From Urbifossiella sp046350095 (GTDB taxonomy: Bacteria > Planctomycetota > Planctomycetia > Gemmatales > Gemmataceae), in the NCBI GenBank assembly GCA_046350095.1, contig JAXMBA010000002.1, positions 620,001 through 684,000 of the forward strand: a DNA stretch of 64,000 nt. Direction: 5' to 3'. Every line of letters begins with the position of its first letter. Position 1 is the stretch's first letter. The translations under genes were made by a program, and so were the position numbers. The notes below the pieces were generated by a model. That model ran no database searches. It was not told where the DNA came from and saw only the letters and a list, made by a program, of their open reading frames with translations. Below are positions 1 through 8,644 of this stretch, in pieces.

Positions 1-1169
1 GTCGGCGGCTCGTCGAAGCTGTTGCGGAGGTACACCCCCATGCGCACGTCGCGGGCGAAGTCGATCGACCGCTCCGACACCTTGGTGTCCTCGGCGAAGC
101 GCTTGCCGTCGAGCCCCACGAAGGCGATGCGGACGTACCCCGCGTCCTCCACCTCCACGGCGATCCGCTTGCCGTCGGGGAGCCAGCGCGGGCTGGAGCA
201 GCTGCGGTCGAGGTCGGCCGTCAGCTCGCGCGCCTTGCCGTCGGCGAGCAGCATGAGCCGGCGGCGGTCGGCGTAGAAGAACTTCGTCGTCTGCCGCAGG
301 AACGCGATCGACTTGCCGTCCGGGCTGTATACCGGGCTGGTGTCGGAAGCCGCGTTGTCCGCCGTCAGGTTCTTCGGCTCGCCCTTCTTGCCGAGCGGCA
401 GCGCGAACAGGTCCGCGTTCGGGTCCAGGCCCGGGTCCTTCGAGGCGTCGCCGACGAAGCACAGTTCCGCGCCGTCGGGCGACACGTCGTAGTCGTCGGC
501 GCCCGGCTCGTAGGGCGGCAGGTGGAGCGCGAGGCCGGCCATGAGGTTGCGGTGCTTGCCGGTCGCCACGTCGATGCCGAACACGACCGGCCGCTTGCCG
601 TCCGTGAGCCAGCGGTCCCAGTAGCGGTACACGGTGGCGTCGATGACCACGGCCTTCGCCTTCTTCTCCTTCTCGGCCTTGTCGCGGGCGCGGTACGCGG
701 CGTCGTCCGGCGTGTCGGGCCACGTCCAGGCGACGGCGTAGAGCGTCTTCGAGTCGCCGCCCCACTTCAGGCCGCTCGGTGACATCGGCATGTCACTCAC
801 CCGCCGGGCCTCGCCGCCGGCCGGGGCGATGACGTACACCTGGGCGCCGTCGTCGCCGGCGCGCTTGCTGGTGAAGGCGATCAGCGACCCGTCCGGCGAC
901 CACTTCGGGCCGGCGTTCTTGCCGGGGGTGTGCGTCAGCTGCACCTGCCTGCTGCCGTCGGTGGCGAGGAGCCACAGTTGCGAACTGCCCTCGTCCTTCG
1001 GCACGTCCCACGTCGTCACCTCGACGGCGGCCCACTTCCCGTCGGGCGACACGCTCGGCGCCCCGACGCGCTTGACGGCCCACAGGTCCTCGGGGGTCAT
1101 CGGCCGCGGCTGGGCGGCGGCGGGGGAACCCGCCAGGAGCAAAACGACGACGGGCATCACGCGGCGCAT
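1..1169 (-). CDS. S9 (prolyl oligopeptidase-type) peptidase, N-terminal part only
   Basis: Partial gene: it starts at the ATG at 1169 and runs off the left edge. The first ~22 residues form a signal peptide (MRRVMPVVVLLLAG, then an AAAQ-like cleavage site). After this come TolB/PD40-type propeller blades, recognisable by repeated SPDGKW / SPDGSLIAF / SPDGKSIAF / LPDGKRIAV motifs. This arrangement is that of secreted dipeptidyl or acylaminoacyl peptidases of family S9. The C-terminal alpha/beta-hydrolase domain with the catalytic Ser-Asp-His would lie outside the window, so activity cannot be judged. It is divergent from the gene at 1266. A non-peptidase TolB-like propeller protein is the main alternative. 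Confidence 0.8.
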   Translation of the reverse strand, partial: MRRVMPVVVLLLAGSPAAAQPRPMTPEDLWAVKRVGAPSVSPDGKWAAVEVTTWDVPKDEGSSQLWLLATDGSRQVQLTHTPGKNAGPKWSPDGSLIAFTSKRAGDDGAQVYVIAPAGGEARRVSDMPMSPSGLKWGGDSKTLYAVAWTWPDTPDDAAYRARDKAEKEKKAKAVVIDATVYRYWDRWLTDGKRPVVFGIDVATGKHRNLMAGLALHLPPYEPGADDYDVSPDGAELCFVGDASKDPGLDPNADLFALPLGKKGEPKNLTADNAASDTSPVYSPDGKSIAFLRQTTKFFYADRRRLMLLADGKARELTADLDRSCSSPRWLPDGKRIAVEVEDAGYVRIAFVGLDGKRFAEDTKVSERSIDFARDVRMGVYLRNSFDEPP

Positions 1170-1265
1170 ACGCACGCTCCGGGGGCCGAGACGGGTTACG
1201 ACTCTCTGGCCGCGAATCGTACCATGTGTGGCGAGCGGCCGCACCATCTACCCCGGAGCGTACCG

Positions 1266-2045
1266 ATGCCCGCCAGTCTCGCCCTCGCGCTCGCGCTGAC
1301 CGCGCCGGTGCCGCGGGCGCACGCCCACAACGACTACGAGCACGAGCGGCCGCTGCACGACGCCCTCGCCCACGGGTTCCGCAGCGTCGAGGCCGACGTG
1401 TGGCTGACGCGCGAGGGGCTGCTCGTGGCGCACACGCCGTTCGGGCTGAAGGCCGGCCGCACGCTCCAGGCGCTCTACCTCGACCCGCTCCGCGCCCGCG
1501 TTCGGGCCAACGGCGGGTCGGTCCACCGCAACGGCCCGCCGTTCTACCTCCTCGTGGACGTGAAGACCGACGCGGCCACGACCGGCGACGCACTCGCGAA
1601 GGTGCTCGCCGACTACGCCGACATCCTGACCACGACCCGCGATGGGAAGACCGAGCGGAAGGCCGTGACGGTGGTGGTCAGCGGCAACGCCGACCGCGCC
1701 GCGCTGACGAAGGCCGCGGTGCGGCACGCGGCGATCGACGGCCGCCCGGCCGACCTCGACGGCGACGCCCCGGCCGAGTTGGTCCCCTGGGTGAGCGCGA
1801 GTTGGGGGTCGCAGTTCCGCTGGGACGGGACGGGGCCGATGCCGACGGCCGAGCGCGACCGGCTGCGCGAGTTCGTCCGGAAGGCGCACGCGAAGGGCCG
1901 TATGGTGCGTTTCTGGGGGGCACCCGAAACGCCGGCCGTGTGGCGCGAGCTGGTCGCCGCCGACGCGGACCTGATCAACACCGACCGACTCGCCGACCTG
2001 CGGGCGTTCCTCCGCGCGGAGGACCGACCGCGGACGAGTCCGTGA
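1266..2045 (+). CDS. secreted GDPD/PI-PLC-like phosphodiesterase
   Basis: A 259-residue protein with a short signal peptide (~1-18) and, right after it, the motif HAHNDYEH (residues 19-26). EADVWL follows at 42-47 and a histidine at 56. This His-Asn and Glu-x-Asp pattern is that of the TIM-barrel glycerophosphodiester phosphodiesterase / PI-specific phospholipase C superfamily, which cleaves phosphodiesters using Ca2+ or Mg2+. The C-terminal strands (VRFWGAPE near 218, then DLINTDRL) are also typical. The start is the ATG at 1266, with GGAG at 1255-1258. The reading frame is open further upstream to 930, but that stretch is antisense to the S9 gene. The substrate is unknown. It converges with the gene ending at 2078. 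Confidence 0.8.
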   Translation: MPASLALALALTAPVPRAHAHNDYEHERPLHDALAHGFRSVEADVWLTREGLLVAHTPFGLKAGRTLQALYLDPLRARVRANGGSVHRNGPPFYLLVDVKTDAATTGDALAKVLADYADILTTTRDGKTERKAVTVVVSGNADRAALTKAAVRHAAIDGRPADLDGDAPAELVPWVSASWGSQFRWDGTGPMPTAERDRLREFVRKAHAKGRMVRFWGAPETPAVWRELVAADADLINTDRLADLRAFLRAEDRPRTSP

Positions 2046-2077
2046 GCGGCCGCCGCCCGGTACTGGCGATTGCCCTT

Positions 2078-2836
2078 TCAGCGCACGTCAAACGGCACCG
2101 CCGGCAGCGCCACCGTGCCGTCCTTCCCGCCGACGATCTCCACCGGCGTGCCGAAGCGGCCCTTCACCCCGTCCTTGAAGCCGACCTTCTCGTGCCAGTA
2201 CACGAGCCGGTACTTCCCGGCCGGGGTGTTACGCAGCTCGAACCGCCCCTCGGCGTCCGTCACCGCGTAGTACGGGTGCTCGAAGACACGGACCGTGCCA
2301 CCGGTCGGTACCACGTTCGACTTGAACGGGATCGGACTAGACTCCGGCAGCAGGCCCGCTGGGAACGCGAACCGCTGCCCGGGGGCAACGACAGGGTTGA
2401 TGGCGCCGTTGTTCCCACTGTCCCAGTTGAAGTTCGTGGCGATTGCTGACGTATTCTGCACCACGAGCAGGTCGCCCGGCCGGGCGGTCACGATCCGCGG
2501 CGCGAACACCTGCTTCGCCGTGAAGTCGATCACGAACTGGTGCGGCGACCGTAGCCGGTCGTCGCGGTGAATCTCGTCCGCGGCGAGCTTCGCCTTCGCC
2601 TCCGTGCTGTCGGGGCGGAGCCAGACGACGGCGTTGCGGACGCCGCGGCTCTTGGCGTCGATCAAGACCGTCTCGTCCGGCACGTTCGGGAAGCCCGGGA
2701 GGAATTTCGGCGGCGGCACCGGCACCGCGGCCGGCAGCACGACCTGCCCCGTCACGGTGACCCACGCCGCCGGCGGCCGCGCGTCCGCAGCCGCGACCGC
2801 TCCGAGAAGAATGAGTAAGCAAGTCCCGCGGCGCAT
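2078..2836 (-). CDS. secreted carboxypeptidase-regulatory/cupredoxin-like protein
   Basis: A 252-residue exported protein (signal ~1-20). The middle (~75-150) reads like the cupredoxin-like fold of planctomycete methylamine-utilisation-type proteins: FTAKQVFAPRIVTARPGD, then VVQNTSAIATNFNW. The C-terminal part (~185-235) resembles a carboxypeptidase regulatory-like beta-sandwich (YYAVTDAEGRFELRNTPAGKYRLVYWHE). No full copper-ligand set (His, Cys, His, Met) is visible, so copper binding is not supported. Its start is 10 nt past the stop of the lipoprotein gene at 2847, so the two are probably co-transcribed. Known members are predicted cell-envelope proteins without an assigned reaction. Confidence 0.75.
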   Translation of the reverse strand: MRRGTCLLILLGAVAAADARPPAAWVTVTGQVVLPAAVPVPPPKFLPGFPNVPDETVLIDAKSRGVRNAVVWLRPDSTEAKAKLAADEIHRDDRLRSPHQFVIDFTAKQVFAPRIVTARPGDLLVVQNTSAIATNFNWDSGNNGAINPVVAPGQRFAFPAGLLPESSPIPFKSNVVPTGGTVRVFEHPYYAVTDAEGRFELRNTPAGKYRLVYWHEKVGFKDGVKGRFGTPVEIVGGKDGTVALPAVPFDVR

Positions 2837-2846
2837 GTCTCTGTCC

Positions 2847-3266
2847 TCACGGGGCCGGGGCGACAGCCACCTCCGGCGGCGCGGGCGGGGCGGAGGGCGG
2901 CCCGCTCGGCGTAATCGTCAGGAACTGCACGACCCGCGCCCGACTGTCGGTTCCGAACACGACACGGACGGCACACGTCGCGTCGGTACTGAGCCAGAAG
3001 CGGTCCAGTTCCCCGGTGGCGGCCGCGCCGTTGGCCCCGACGGGGTTCTGGCGTACCACCACGGTCGAGTACCCGGTCAGCGCCGCCCCCCGCGCGCCGA
3101 GGTACGCCTCGATCTGCGGCCCGTTCTGCCCCGGCTGCAACCGGTCGTACCGCGCCTCCAACTCGGCGCGGTCGTTCGCCGGCTTCGGGCTCCGCTGGAC
3201 GGCGGGGCGGCCGCACCCCGTCAGCAGTGCCAGTACGGCACACGCGGTCGCACACGTCCGGGTCAT
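2847..3266 (-). CDS. putative lipoprotein
   Basis: A 139-residue protein with a lipobox (ALLTGC, Cys at residue 18), so it is probably lipidated and anchored to a membrane. The mature part has a charged helix (ELEARYDRL near 35-43), a middle region with TGYSTVVVRQNP, and a Pro/Ala-rich tail (SGPPSAPPAPPEVAVAPAP). The frame is open back to 3800, but the lipobox fixes the ATG at 3266 as the start. It is the first gene of a probable two-gene unit with the cupredoxin-like gene. I do not recognise a family. The region 3267-3540 upstream holds no gene I can support. Confidence 0.7.
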   Translation of the reverse strand: MTRTCATACAVLALLTGCGRPAVQRSPKPANDRAELEARYDRLQPGQNGPQIEAYLGARGAALTGYSTVVVRQNPVGANGAAATGELDRFWLSTDATCAVRVVFGTDSRARVVQFLTITPSGPPSAPPAPPEVAVAPAP

Positions 3267-3540
3267 GCTCGTGTCCTCTACCCGACGCTTGAAGCTACCG
3301 GCGGCGCGGCCCGGCACGCAAGGAGATTCGCCCGGCCGACCGCGCCAGCCGGTCCAACCCGCGCCGCCGGCCGCCGCCGCAGGGGGGCGCCCCGCGGCAC
3401 GACCGCCCCCACGCGACCGCCGGGCCAGGAAACCGGCGGCGCGGACGCGCGAAACGGCGAGCGCCGCGGGCCGCGGCCGCCGAACGGGGAGGTGAGCCGC
3501 CACGGAAGCGGCATCGCCCCGACAAGGAAAGGTGAACGTC

Positions 3541-4053
3541 ATGCGTCTTCGGATTTGGGGCCGGCTCGCCGCCGCGGTCGTCGGCGCCGCCGCGCTCGCC
3601 GGCTCGGCGTCGGCCCAGAGCCCGGTCGTCGTCCCGCAGCAGGTTGTGGCACAGCCGGCCCCCGGGCCGACCGCGCCGACCGTGGCCGCCCCCGGCTCCC
3701 TGCCGCCGGCCGCCGCGGCCAGCACGCCCGTGGCCCCGGCCCCGGGCACGACGGTCGTGACGGGCCAGGGCGGCTGCACGAACTGTGGCCCCGGCGGCAC
3801 CGCCCACCGCGGTTTCGTGATGAACGCGACCGGCGGTTACGTCGGCACCAAGTGCGGGTACGGCCAGCCGTGCAATAACGGCTGCGGCTCGCTGCGGTCG
3901 GACCTGGGCGTGGTGTTCGGCTCGTGCCGGTCGTTCTTCGCCCCGTGCGGCCCGAAGCCCCTCGGCCACGGCAACTGCAACCACCCGGTGATCGGCTCCG
4001 GCGCCTCCGCGCCGTTCAACCCCTGCAACTACGACAGCTACTTGAACCACTAA
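3541..4053 (+). CDS. small secreted Cys/Gly-containing protein
   Basis: A 170-residue exported protein. The ATG at 3541 was chosen over the in-frame GTG at 3532 because AAGGAAAGG at 3524-3532 gives good spacing to it. After a signal peptide ending near ASAQS comes a low-complexity Pro/Val/Ala segment (~25-75). The C-terminal domain is rich in Gly, Cys and Asn, with about ten cysteines in short CxxC-like spacings (GGCTNCGPGG, CGYGQPCNNGCG). This looks like a structural or surface protein of the kind common in Gemmataceae. I do not recognise a defined domain. The 32-bp hairpin at 4061 directly after its stop would terminate it. Confidence 0.65.
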   Translation: MRLRIWGRLAAAVVGAAALAGSASAQSPVVVPQQVVAQPAPGPTAPTVAAPGSLPPAAAASTPVAPAPGTTVVTGQGGCTNCGPGGTAHRGFVMNATGGYVGTKCGYGQPCNNGCGSLRSDLGVVFGSCRSFFAPCGPKPLGHGNCNHPVIGSGASAPFNPCNYDSYLNH

Positions 4054-4060
4054 GGCCGCG

Positions 4061-4132
4061 TGCCGGTGGGTAACCCCGGCGGCCGCCCGCGCGTGCCACA
4101 GCGCGGGCGGCCGCCGGGGTTACCCACCGGCA
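4061..4132. terminator. 32-bp perfect inverted repeat (hairpin)
   Basis: The arms 4061-4092 and 4101-4132 are exact reverse complements over 32 bp, separated by an 8-nt loop (4093-4100). The hairpin begins 7 nt after the stop codon of the secreted protein gene. It lies upstream of the SYLF gene on the same strand, so it fits a terminator. It is unusually long and has no T-tract, so a role as a mobile palindromic repeat or in mRNA 3' end protection is equally possible. Confidence 0.75.
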
Positions 4133-4140
4133 ACTCCGAC

Positions 4141-4167
4141 CCAGCCCGTCCAGCCCGTCCAGCCCGC
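4141..4167. repeat. 9-nt tandem repeat, three copies
   Basis: Three head-to-tail copies of CCAGCCCGT, the last ending in C, followed by CCA. They lie 8 nt past the long hairpin at 4061-4132. Function unknown; similar simple repeats occur elsewhere in this window between genes. Confidence 0.7.
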
Positions 4168-4286
4168 CCAAGTCCACCTTGCTCGCGGCGGATCCACGCG
4201 ATTATCCTCGCCCCCGGTCCGGGGGTTGCTGCGTTTCGTGCCGCAACTTGAAGGACGACCCGCACCCCCCCACCGGAGACCCCGAC

Positions 4287-4970
4287 ATGACCCGCCTCCT
4301 CCTCGCTGCAGTCGTACTGACCGGGGCCGCGTGCGCCGCCGCGCAACCGCCGCGCGAGCGACTCCGCGACCGCCTCTCCCCGCCGCCGACCGAGACGCTC
4401 ACCTCCGCCACGACCGTGCTCGCGGAACTCTCCCGGATCCCGGACAAGAGCATCCCGCCGGCGCTGCTCGCCGACGCGAAGGGCGTCGTCGTTATCCCGC
4501 GCGTCGTGAAGGCCGGGTTCATCGTCGCCGGCAGCGGCGGGCACGGCGTCGCGCTCGCCCGCACCGCCGACAGCTGGGCCGACCCGGTGTTTGTGAACTT
4601 CGGCGGCGGCTCCGTCGGGTTCCAGGCCGGCGTCGAGACCACCGACGTGGTGCTCGTCTTCCGCGACCAGAAGAGCCTGGACAAGGTGCTCGAAGGGAAG
4701 GCCAAGCTGACGCTCGGTGTCGACGCGGGCGTGGCCGCGGGGCCGGTCGGCCGGCAGGCGATGGCCGCCACCGACCTGCCGCTGCGGGCCGAGGTGCTGT
4801 CGTACTCGCGCAGCCGCGGGCTGTTCGCCGGCGTCGCCCTCGACGGCTCGGTGATCCGCCCCGACCCGGGCACGAACGCCGAGTACCGCGCCGACCGCCG
4901 GCCGGAGACGGCCACGAACGTGACCGCGCTGAAGACCACGCTCGCCGCCATGAGCCGTCCGGCGGAGTAA
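4287..4970 (+). CDS. SYLF-domain (Ysc84/DUF500) protein
   Basis: A 227-residue protein with a signal peptide or lipoprotein-like start (VLTGAACAAAQ). The rest is one SYLF domain: SIPPALLADAKGVVVIP near 53-69, FIVAGSGGHGVALAR near 75-89, then FVNFGGGSVGFQAGVETTDVVLVF and the C-terminal SRSRGLFAGVALDGS. SYLF proteins bind phosphoinositide or other lipids in eukaryotes; bacterial members are exported and of unknown role. The ATG at 4287 follows GGAG at 4275-4278. It is followed by the P-type ATPase/SPFH fusion gene 27 nt downstream, so the two membrane-related genes may be co-transcribed despite the small hairpin between them. Confidence 0.85.
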   Translation: MTRLLLAAVVLTGAACAAAQPPRERLRDRLSPPPTETLTSATTVLAELSRIPDKSIPPALLADAKGVVVIPRVVKAGFIVAGSGGHGVALARTADSWADPVFVNFGGGSVGFQAGVETTDVVLVFRDQKSLDKVLEGKAKLTLGVDAGVAAGPVGRQAMAATDLPLRAEVLSYSRSRGLFAGVALDGSVIRPDPGTNAEYRADRRPETATNVTALKTTLAAMSRPAE

Positions 4971-4975
4971 GGCCG

Positions 4976-4997
4976 CGGGGGTCGTACAACACCCCCG
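4976..4997. promoter_or_regulatory. hairpin abutting the ATPase-SPFH start codon
   Basis: The 7-bp arms CGGGGGT (4976-4982) and ACCCCCG (4991-4997) pair around an 8-nt loop, and the downstream arm ends at the base just before the ATG at 4998. No Shine-Dalgarno sequence is visible there. If it folds in mRNA the ribosome site would be sequestered. It could equally be a weak terminator for the SYLF gene, or a sign that translation starts further downstream. Confidence 0.4.
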
Positions 4998-7900
4998 ATG
5001 CACCGCGAGATCTCCGGCGCCGACGAGCCGTTCCGGCCGCAGTCCCCCGTCGGGCTGTACGCCCTCACCGCGCTCGTCGGCGCGCTCCTGGCCGCCGACC
5101 TGGGGCCGCCGCTGGTCGGCTGGCTCGCCGGCTTCAGCATCGAGTTGCCGACCTGGAACCGCGAGCTCTTCGGCTACCGCTTCGCACTTCTGGCCGCGGT
5201 CGTCGGCGGCGCCCGCGTCCTGTACAACTCGCTCGAATCGCTCTTCGACGGCCGCATCGGCTCCGACCTGGCGCTGGCCGTGGCGTGCCTGGCGGCCATC
5301 CTGCTGCGCGAGGAGCTCGTCGCCGCCGAGGTCGTGTTCATCGGCCTGGCCGGCGAGTGCCTCGAAGCCGTCACCTTCGCCCGCACGCAACGCGCGCTCG
5401 GGTCGCTGGCCGAGCTGTTCCCGCGCCGCTGCTGGGTGCTCCGCGACGGCGAGGAGGTCCGCGCCTTCACCACCGACCTGCTCCCGGGCGACCGCGTCGT
5501 CGTGAAGCCCGGCGGCCGCGTTCCCGTGGACGGCACCGTCGTCGACGGCCGCGCCGCCGTCGACGCGGCCGCCCTGACCGGCGAGAGCCTGCCCGCGGAC
5601 AAGGCGCCCGGCGACGCCGTTCTGGCCGGCAGCATCGTGCAGGGCGGGAGCCTGACGGTCGAGGCGAAGAAGCTGGCCAAGGACACGGTGGCCGGGCAGG
5701 TGCTCGAACTGACGACCGCGGCGCTGAAGGACAAGGCGCCGCTGGAGCGGCACGCCGACCGGCTCGCCCGCTACTTCCTGCCGGCGGTGCTGGCGCTGGC
5801 GCTGGTCACGTTCGTCGCGAACATCGGGTTCCAGCTCGCCGCGACGCCGGCGGAAGGGGTGCCGAGGCCGACCGTGTCCGCAGCCGCGCGGGTGGCGGCG
5901 TACCCGGCGCTGGGCGTGCTGGTGGTGGCGTGCCCGTGCGCCCTGATCCTGGCGACGCCCGCCGCCGTGATCGCCGCGCTGGGCCGGCTCGCGGGGACGG
6001 GCGTGTTCATCAAGGGCGGTTCCGCGCTGGAGCGGCTCGCCGGCGTGACCACCTTCGCGTTCGACAAGACCGGCACGCTCACGGAAGGGAAGCTCGAACT
6101 CGGCGACGTCCTGCCACTCAACGGTGCCACGCCCGATGACGTGCTGGCGCTGGCGGCCGCGGCCGAGGCACGGAGCGAGCACCCGCTGGCGCGCGCGGTA
6201 CTGACCGCAGCCGCCGCGCGCGGCTTGACGCCGCCGGCGGTCGAGACCTTCGAGGCGTTCCCCGGCGGCGGCGTGCGCGCGACGGCCGGCGGTGCGTCGA
6301 TCGTGGTCGGCACGCGGCGGTTGCTGGCCGAGCAGGGCGTCGCCATCCCCGACGACGCGGACGCGGCCCTGAGCCACCTCGACGAGTCGGGCCAGAGTTC
6401 CCTTCTGGTGTCGAAGGACGGCGTGATCGTCGGCGCGGTCGGGGCTCGGGACCGGGTGCGCCCCGAGGCGGCGGAGGTGATCGCCGAGCTGCGGGCGCTC
6501 GGCATCGCGCCCGTGGCGCTACTGACCGGCGACCGCACCGCCGCGGCGCGGGCCGTGGCCGAGCGGGTGGCGGTGACGGAGGTTCACGCCGAGCTGTTGC
6601 CGGGACAAAAGGCCGAACACGTCGCTGCCCTGGCGCTCACCTGCTTCGTCGGCGACGGCGTGAACGACGCCCCCGCGCTGGCCCGGGCCACGGTCGGCAT
6701 CGCCGTCGGCGGCACCGACGTGGCCGCCGAGGCCGGCGACATCGTGCTGATGGGCGAGCCGCTCCGGCCGCTGCCGCTGCTCGTGCGGCTGTCTCGCGAG
6801 ACGGTCAAGATCATCCGCCAGAACATTCTGGGTTTCGGGTTCGGCGTCAACCTCGTGGGGATCGTTCTTACCGGCTGGTTGTGGCCCCTGCTGGCGACCG
6901 GGCCGGGGTGGTACGAGAAGGCGCCACTGATCGGCGTCCTGTACCACCAGCTCGGCTCGCTCCTGGTGCTGCTGAACTCGATGCGCCTGCTCGCGTTCGA
7001 CCGCACCGCCGACAGCCCCGGCCTGTCTCGCCTCCGCACCGCGGCCCGCGGCTTCGACCGATGGGTGAACACGGTTCACGTGGACGACCTGCTGCACGAG
7101 ATCGGTCACCGGTGGAAGTGGGTCGGCGGCGCGGCCGCGGCGGCGCTGCTGGTCGGCTGGGGGCTGACCAGCTTCACGCAGATCGAGCCCGGCGAGGTGG
7201 GCGTGGTGCAGCGATTCGGCGCCGTCGCCGCCGACCTGCCGCCGGGGCTCCACGTCCGCTGGCCCTGGCCGGTCGAGACGGTGACGCGCGTCCGCACCGC
7301 GGAAGTGCGCACGGTGGCGGTCGGCTTCCGCGAGGTGGTCGCCGAGGTGCGGGCGGCCGCGCCGCAACCAGACCGCCTGCGTCGCCCCGGCGGCGAGCTG
7401 ACGTGGGCCAGCAGCCACGGCGACGGCGCCCGCCCCGTCACCGACGAGGAGGTGATGATTACCGGCGACGGCGACCTGGTGGTGGCACAAGGCACGGTGC
7501 GCTACCACGTCGCGGACGCGCGGCGGTTCCTGTTCGGCCCCGCCGACCCCGACGCGCTGGTGCGCTCCGCGGCCGAGTCGGTCGTGCGCGAACTCGTGGC
7601 CGGCGGCCGGTTCGGCGAGTTGCTCACCGTCGGCCGCGCCGGCCTCGAAGCGGAGGTGACGGCGCGGCTGCAGCGCCGCCTCGACGCGGCCGCGCCCACC
7701 GGTCACGGCATCGCCCTGGACGGCTTCACGCTGCACGACCTGCACCCGCCGCGCGAGGTCGTGGAGTCGTACCACTCGGTCGCGAAGGCGATCCAGGAGC
7801 GCGACCGCGTGCTCAACGACGCCGAGGCGGACGCGCTGCGGACGGTGCGGCGGGCGACGGAGGAGGCGGAGCGGACGGTGAGCCGGGCGCGGACGGAAGC

Positions 7901-8261
7901 GAACCGGCAGGTGAAGGACGCGGAAGCGCTGGCGACGGCATTCGCGGCGTGGGTGAAGGCGCGGGCCGCGGTGTCGGCCGAGGAGGAAGCGGCGCTCGCG
8001 GCGGAGCGGGCGAAGCGGGTGGCGGCTGGCGAGGCGGCAGCGGCGGTGGACGCTGACCTGGCGACGCGGCGGCTTCGGCTGCTGACCGACCGGCGCGCGG
8101 CGATCGACTCGCGGCTGGCGGCGCGGGCGGTGGCGGAGGCGTTCCGCAGCCGCGACAAGGTGTGGGTGGACGCGGCCGACGTGCCGGGTCGGCGGCAGTT
8201 GTTCCTGCTGGACCCGGAGTTGCTTCGTCCGCTGGCGGCGCCGCGGGCGGGTGAGCCCTGA
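4998..8261 (+). CDS. P1B-type metal ATPase fused to HflK-like SPFH domain
   Basis: A single uninterrupted 1087-residue frame. Residues ~1-675 form a heavy-metal P1B ATPase: membrane helices, the actuator motif TGES (194-197), the metal-site motif CPC (312-314), the phosphorylation site DKTGT (Asp356), the HP motif (His395-Pro396) and GDGVNDA (552-558). The usual N-terminal heavy-metal-binding (HMA) domain is absent. Residues ~695-1087 look like HflK: one membrane helix (~708-722), TQIEPGEVGVVQRFG, an SPFH/band-7 core, then the long charged helix after HPPREVVESYH (AIQERDRVLNDAEADA). CPC ATPases export Cu, Zn, Cd or Pb; SPFH proteins form membrane scaffolds and in the HflK case regulate FtsH. 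The fusion suggests a metal pump that carries its own scaffold. Metal specificity cannot be read from the sequence. Confidence 0.9.
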   Translation: MHREISGADEPFRPQSPVGLYALTALVGALLAADLGPPLVGWLAGFSIELPTWNRELFGYRFALLAAVVGGARVLYNSLESLFDGRIGSDLALAVACLAAILLREELVAAEVVFIGLAGECLEAVTFARTQRALGSLAELFPRRCWVLRDGEEVRAFTTDLLPGDRVVVKPGGRVPVDGTVVDGRAAVDAAALTGESLPADKAPGDAVLAGSIVQGGSLTVEAKKLAKDTVAGQVLELTTAALKDKAPLERHADRLARYFLPAVLALALVTFVANIGFQLAATPAEGVPRPTVSAAARVAAYPALGVLVVACPCALILATPAAVIAALGRLAGTGVFIKGGSALERLAGVTTFAFDKTGTLTEGKLELGDVLPLNGATPDDVLALAAAAEARSEHPLARAVLTAAAARGLTPPAVETFEAFPGGGVRATAGGASIVVGTRRLLAEQGVAIPDDADAALSHLDESGQSSLLVSKDGVIVGAVGARDRVRPEAAEVIAELRALGIAPVALLTGDRTAAARAVAERVAVTEVHAELLPGQKAEHVAALALTCFVGDGVNDAPALARATVGIAVGGTDVAAEAGDIVLMGEPLRPLPLLVRLSRETVKIIRQNILGFGFGVNLVGIVLTGWLWPLLATGPGWYEKAPLIGVLYHQLGSLLVLLNSMRLLAFDRTADSPGLSRLRTAARGFDRWVNTVHVDDLLHEIGHRWKWVGGAAAAALLVGWGLTSFTQIEPGEVGVVQRFGAVAADLPPGLHVRWPWPVETVTRVRTAEVRTVAVGFREVVAEVRAAAPQPDRLRRPGGELTWASSHGDGARPVTDEEVMITGDGDLVVAQGTVRYHVADARRFLFGPADPDALVRSAAESVVRELVAGGRFGELLTVGRAGLEAEVTARLQRRLDAAAPTGHGIALDGFTLHDLHPPREVVESYHSVAKAIQERDRVLNDAEADALRTVRRATEEAERTVSRARTEANRQVKDAEALATAFAAWVKARAAVSAEEEAALAAERAKRVAAGEAAAAVDADLATRRLRLLTDRRAAIDSRLAARAVAEAFRSRDKVWVDAADVPGRRQLFLLDPELLRPLAAPRAGEP

Positions 8262-8332
8262 GGCCGTCGGCGCGCAAGCCCGCTCGACTTGAGCGTTTCT
8301 CGTGCGGGGATTCCCCCCGCAGGAGACTCACC

Positions 8333-8638
8333 ATGAAGCTCAGCATCCTCGCCGCGGCCGTCGCGGCTGTTGGCATCGGGGCCGGGTCCGCGTCGGCCCA
8401 GCCGGCCGTGCTCGTCCCGCACCGCAACCACTACCACGTCGTGCCCGCGTACCCCAGCTACCCGGCCTACGGCTACCAGAGCTACTCGCCGGGCCTGTCG
8501 TTCAACCTGAACTTCGGCTCGCCGCGCTTCTACTCGCCGGGCTTCGGCTACGGCGGCTACTCGTCGGGCTACCGGTACGGCGGCTTCACCCCGGGCTGGG
8601 GCGGCGGCCACTACCACGACGGCCACCACCACCGCTGA
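8333..8638 (+). CDS. small secreted Gly/Tyr/His-rich protein
   Basis: 101 residues: a clear signal peptide (ending ASAQP near 23), then a low-complexity mature part dominated by Tyr, Gly, Ser and Pro (PAYPSYPAYGYQSYSPG, FGYGGYSSGYRYGGF), ending in a His-rich tail (HYHDGHHHR). GCAGGAGAC just before the ATG is a strong ribosome site. A GC hairpin (8304-8309 pairing with 8315-8320) sits directly upstream of it. The composition suggests a surface or structural protein; the His tail could bind metal, which would fit next to a metal ATPase, but that is inference. No named family recognised. Confidence 0.7.
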   Translation: MKLSILAAAVAAVGIGAGSASAQPAVLVPHRNHYHVVPAYPSYPAYGYQSYSPGLSFNLNFGSPRFYSPGFGYGGYSSGYRYGGFTPGWGGGHYHDGHHHR

Positions 8639-8644
8639 CCCACG

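Noticed and set aside
4141..4167. Possible CRISPR-like array
   Set aside because: The 9-nt units are contiguous without spacers; it is a simple tandem repeat.
4050..6377. 775-codon open frame on the - strand
   Set aside because: Antisense to the SYLF and ATPase genes; no recognisable domain, and composition is typical of a shadow frame.
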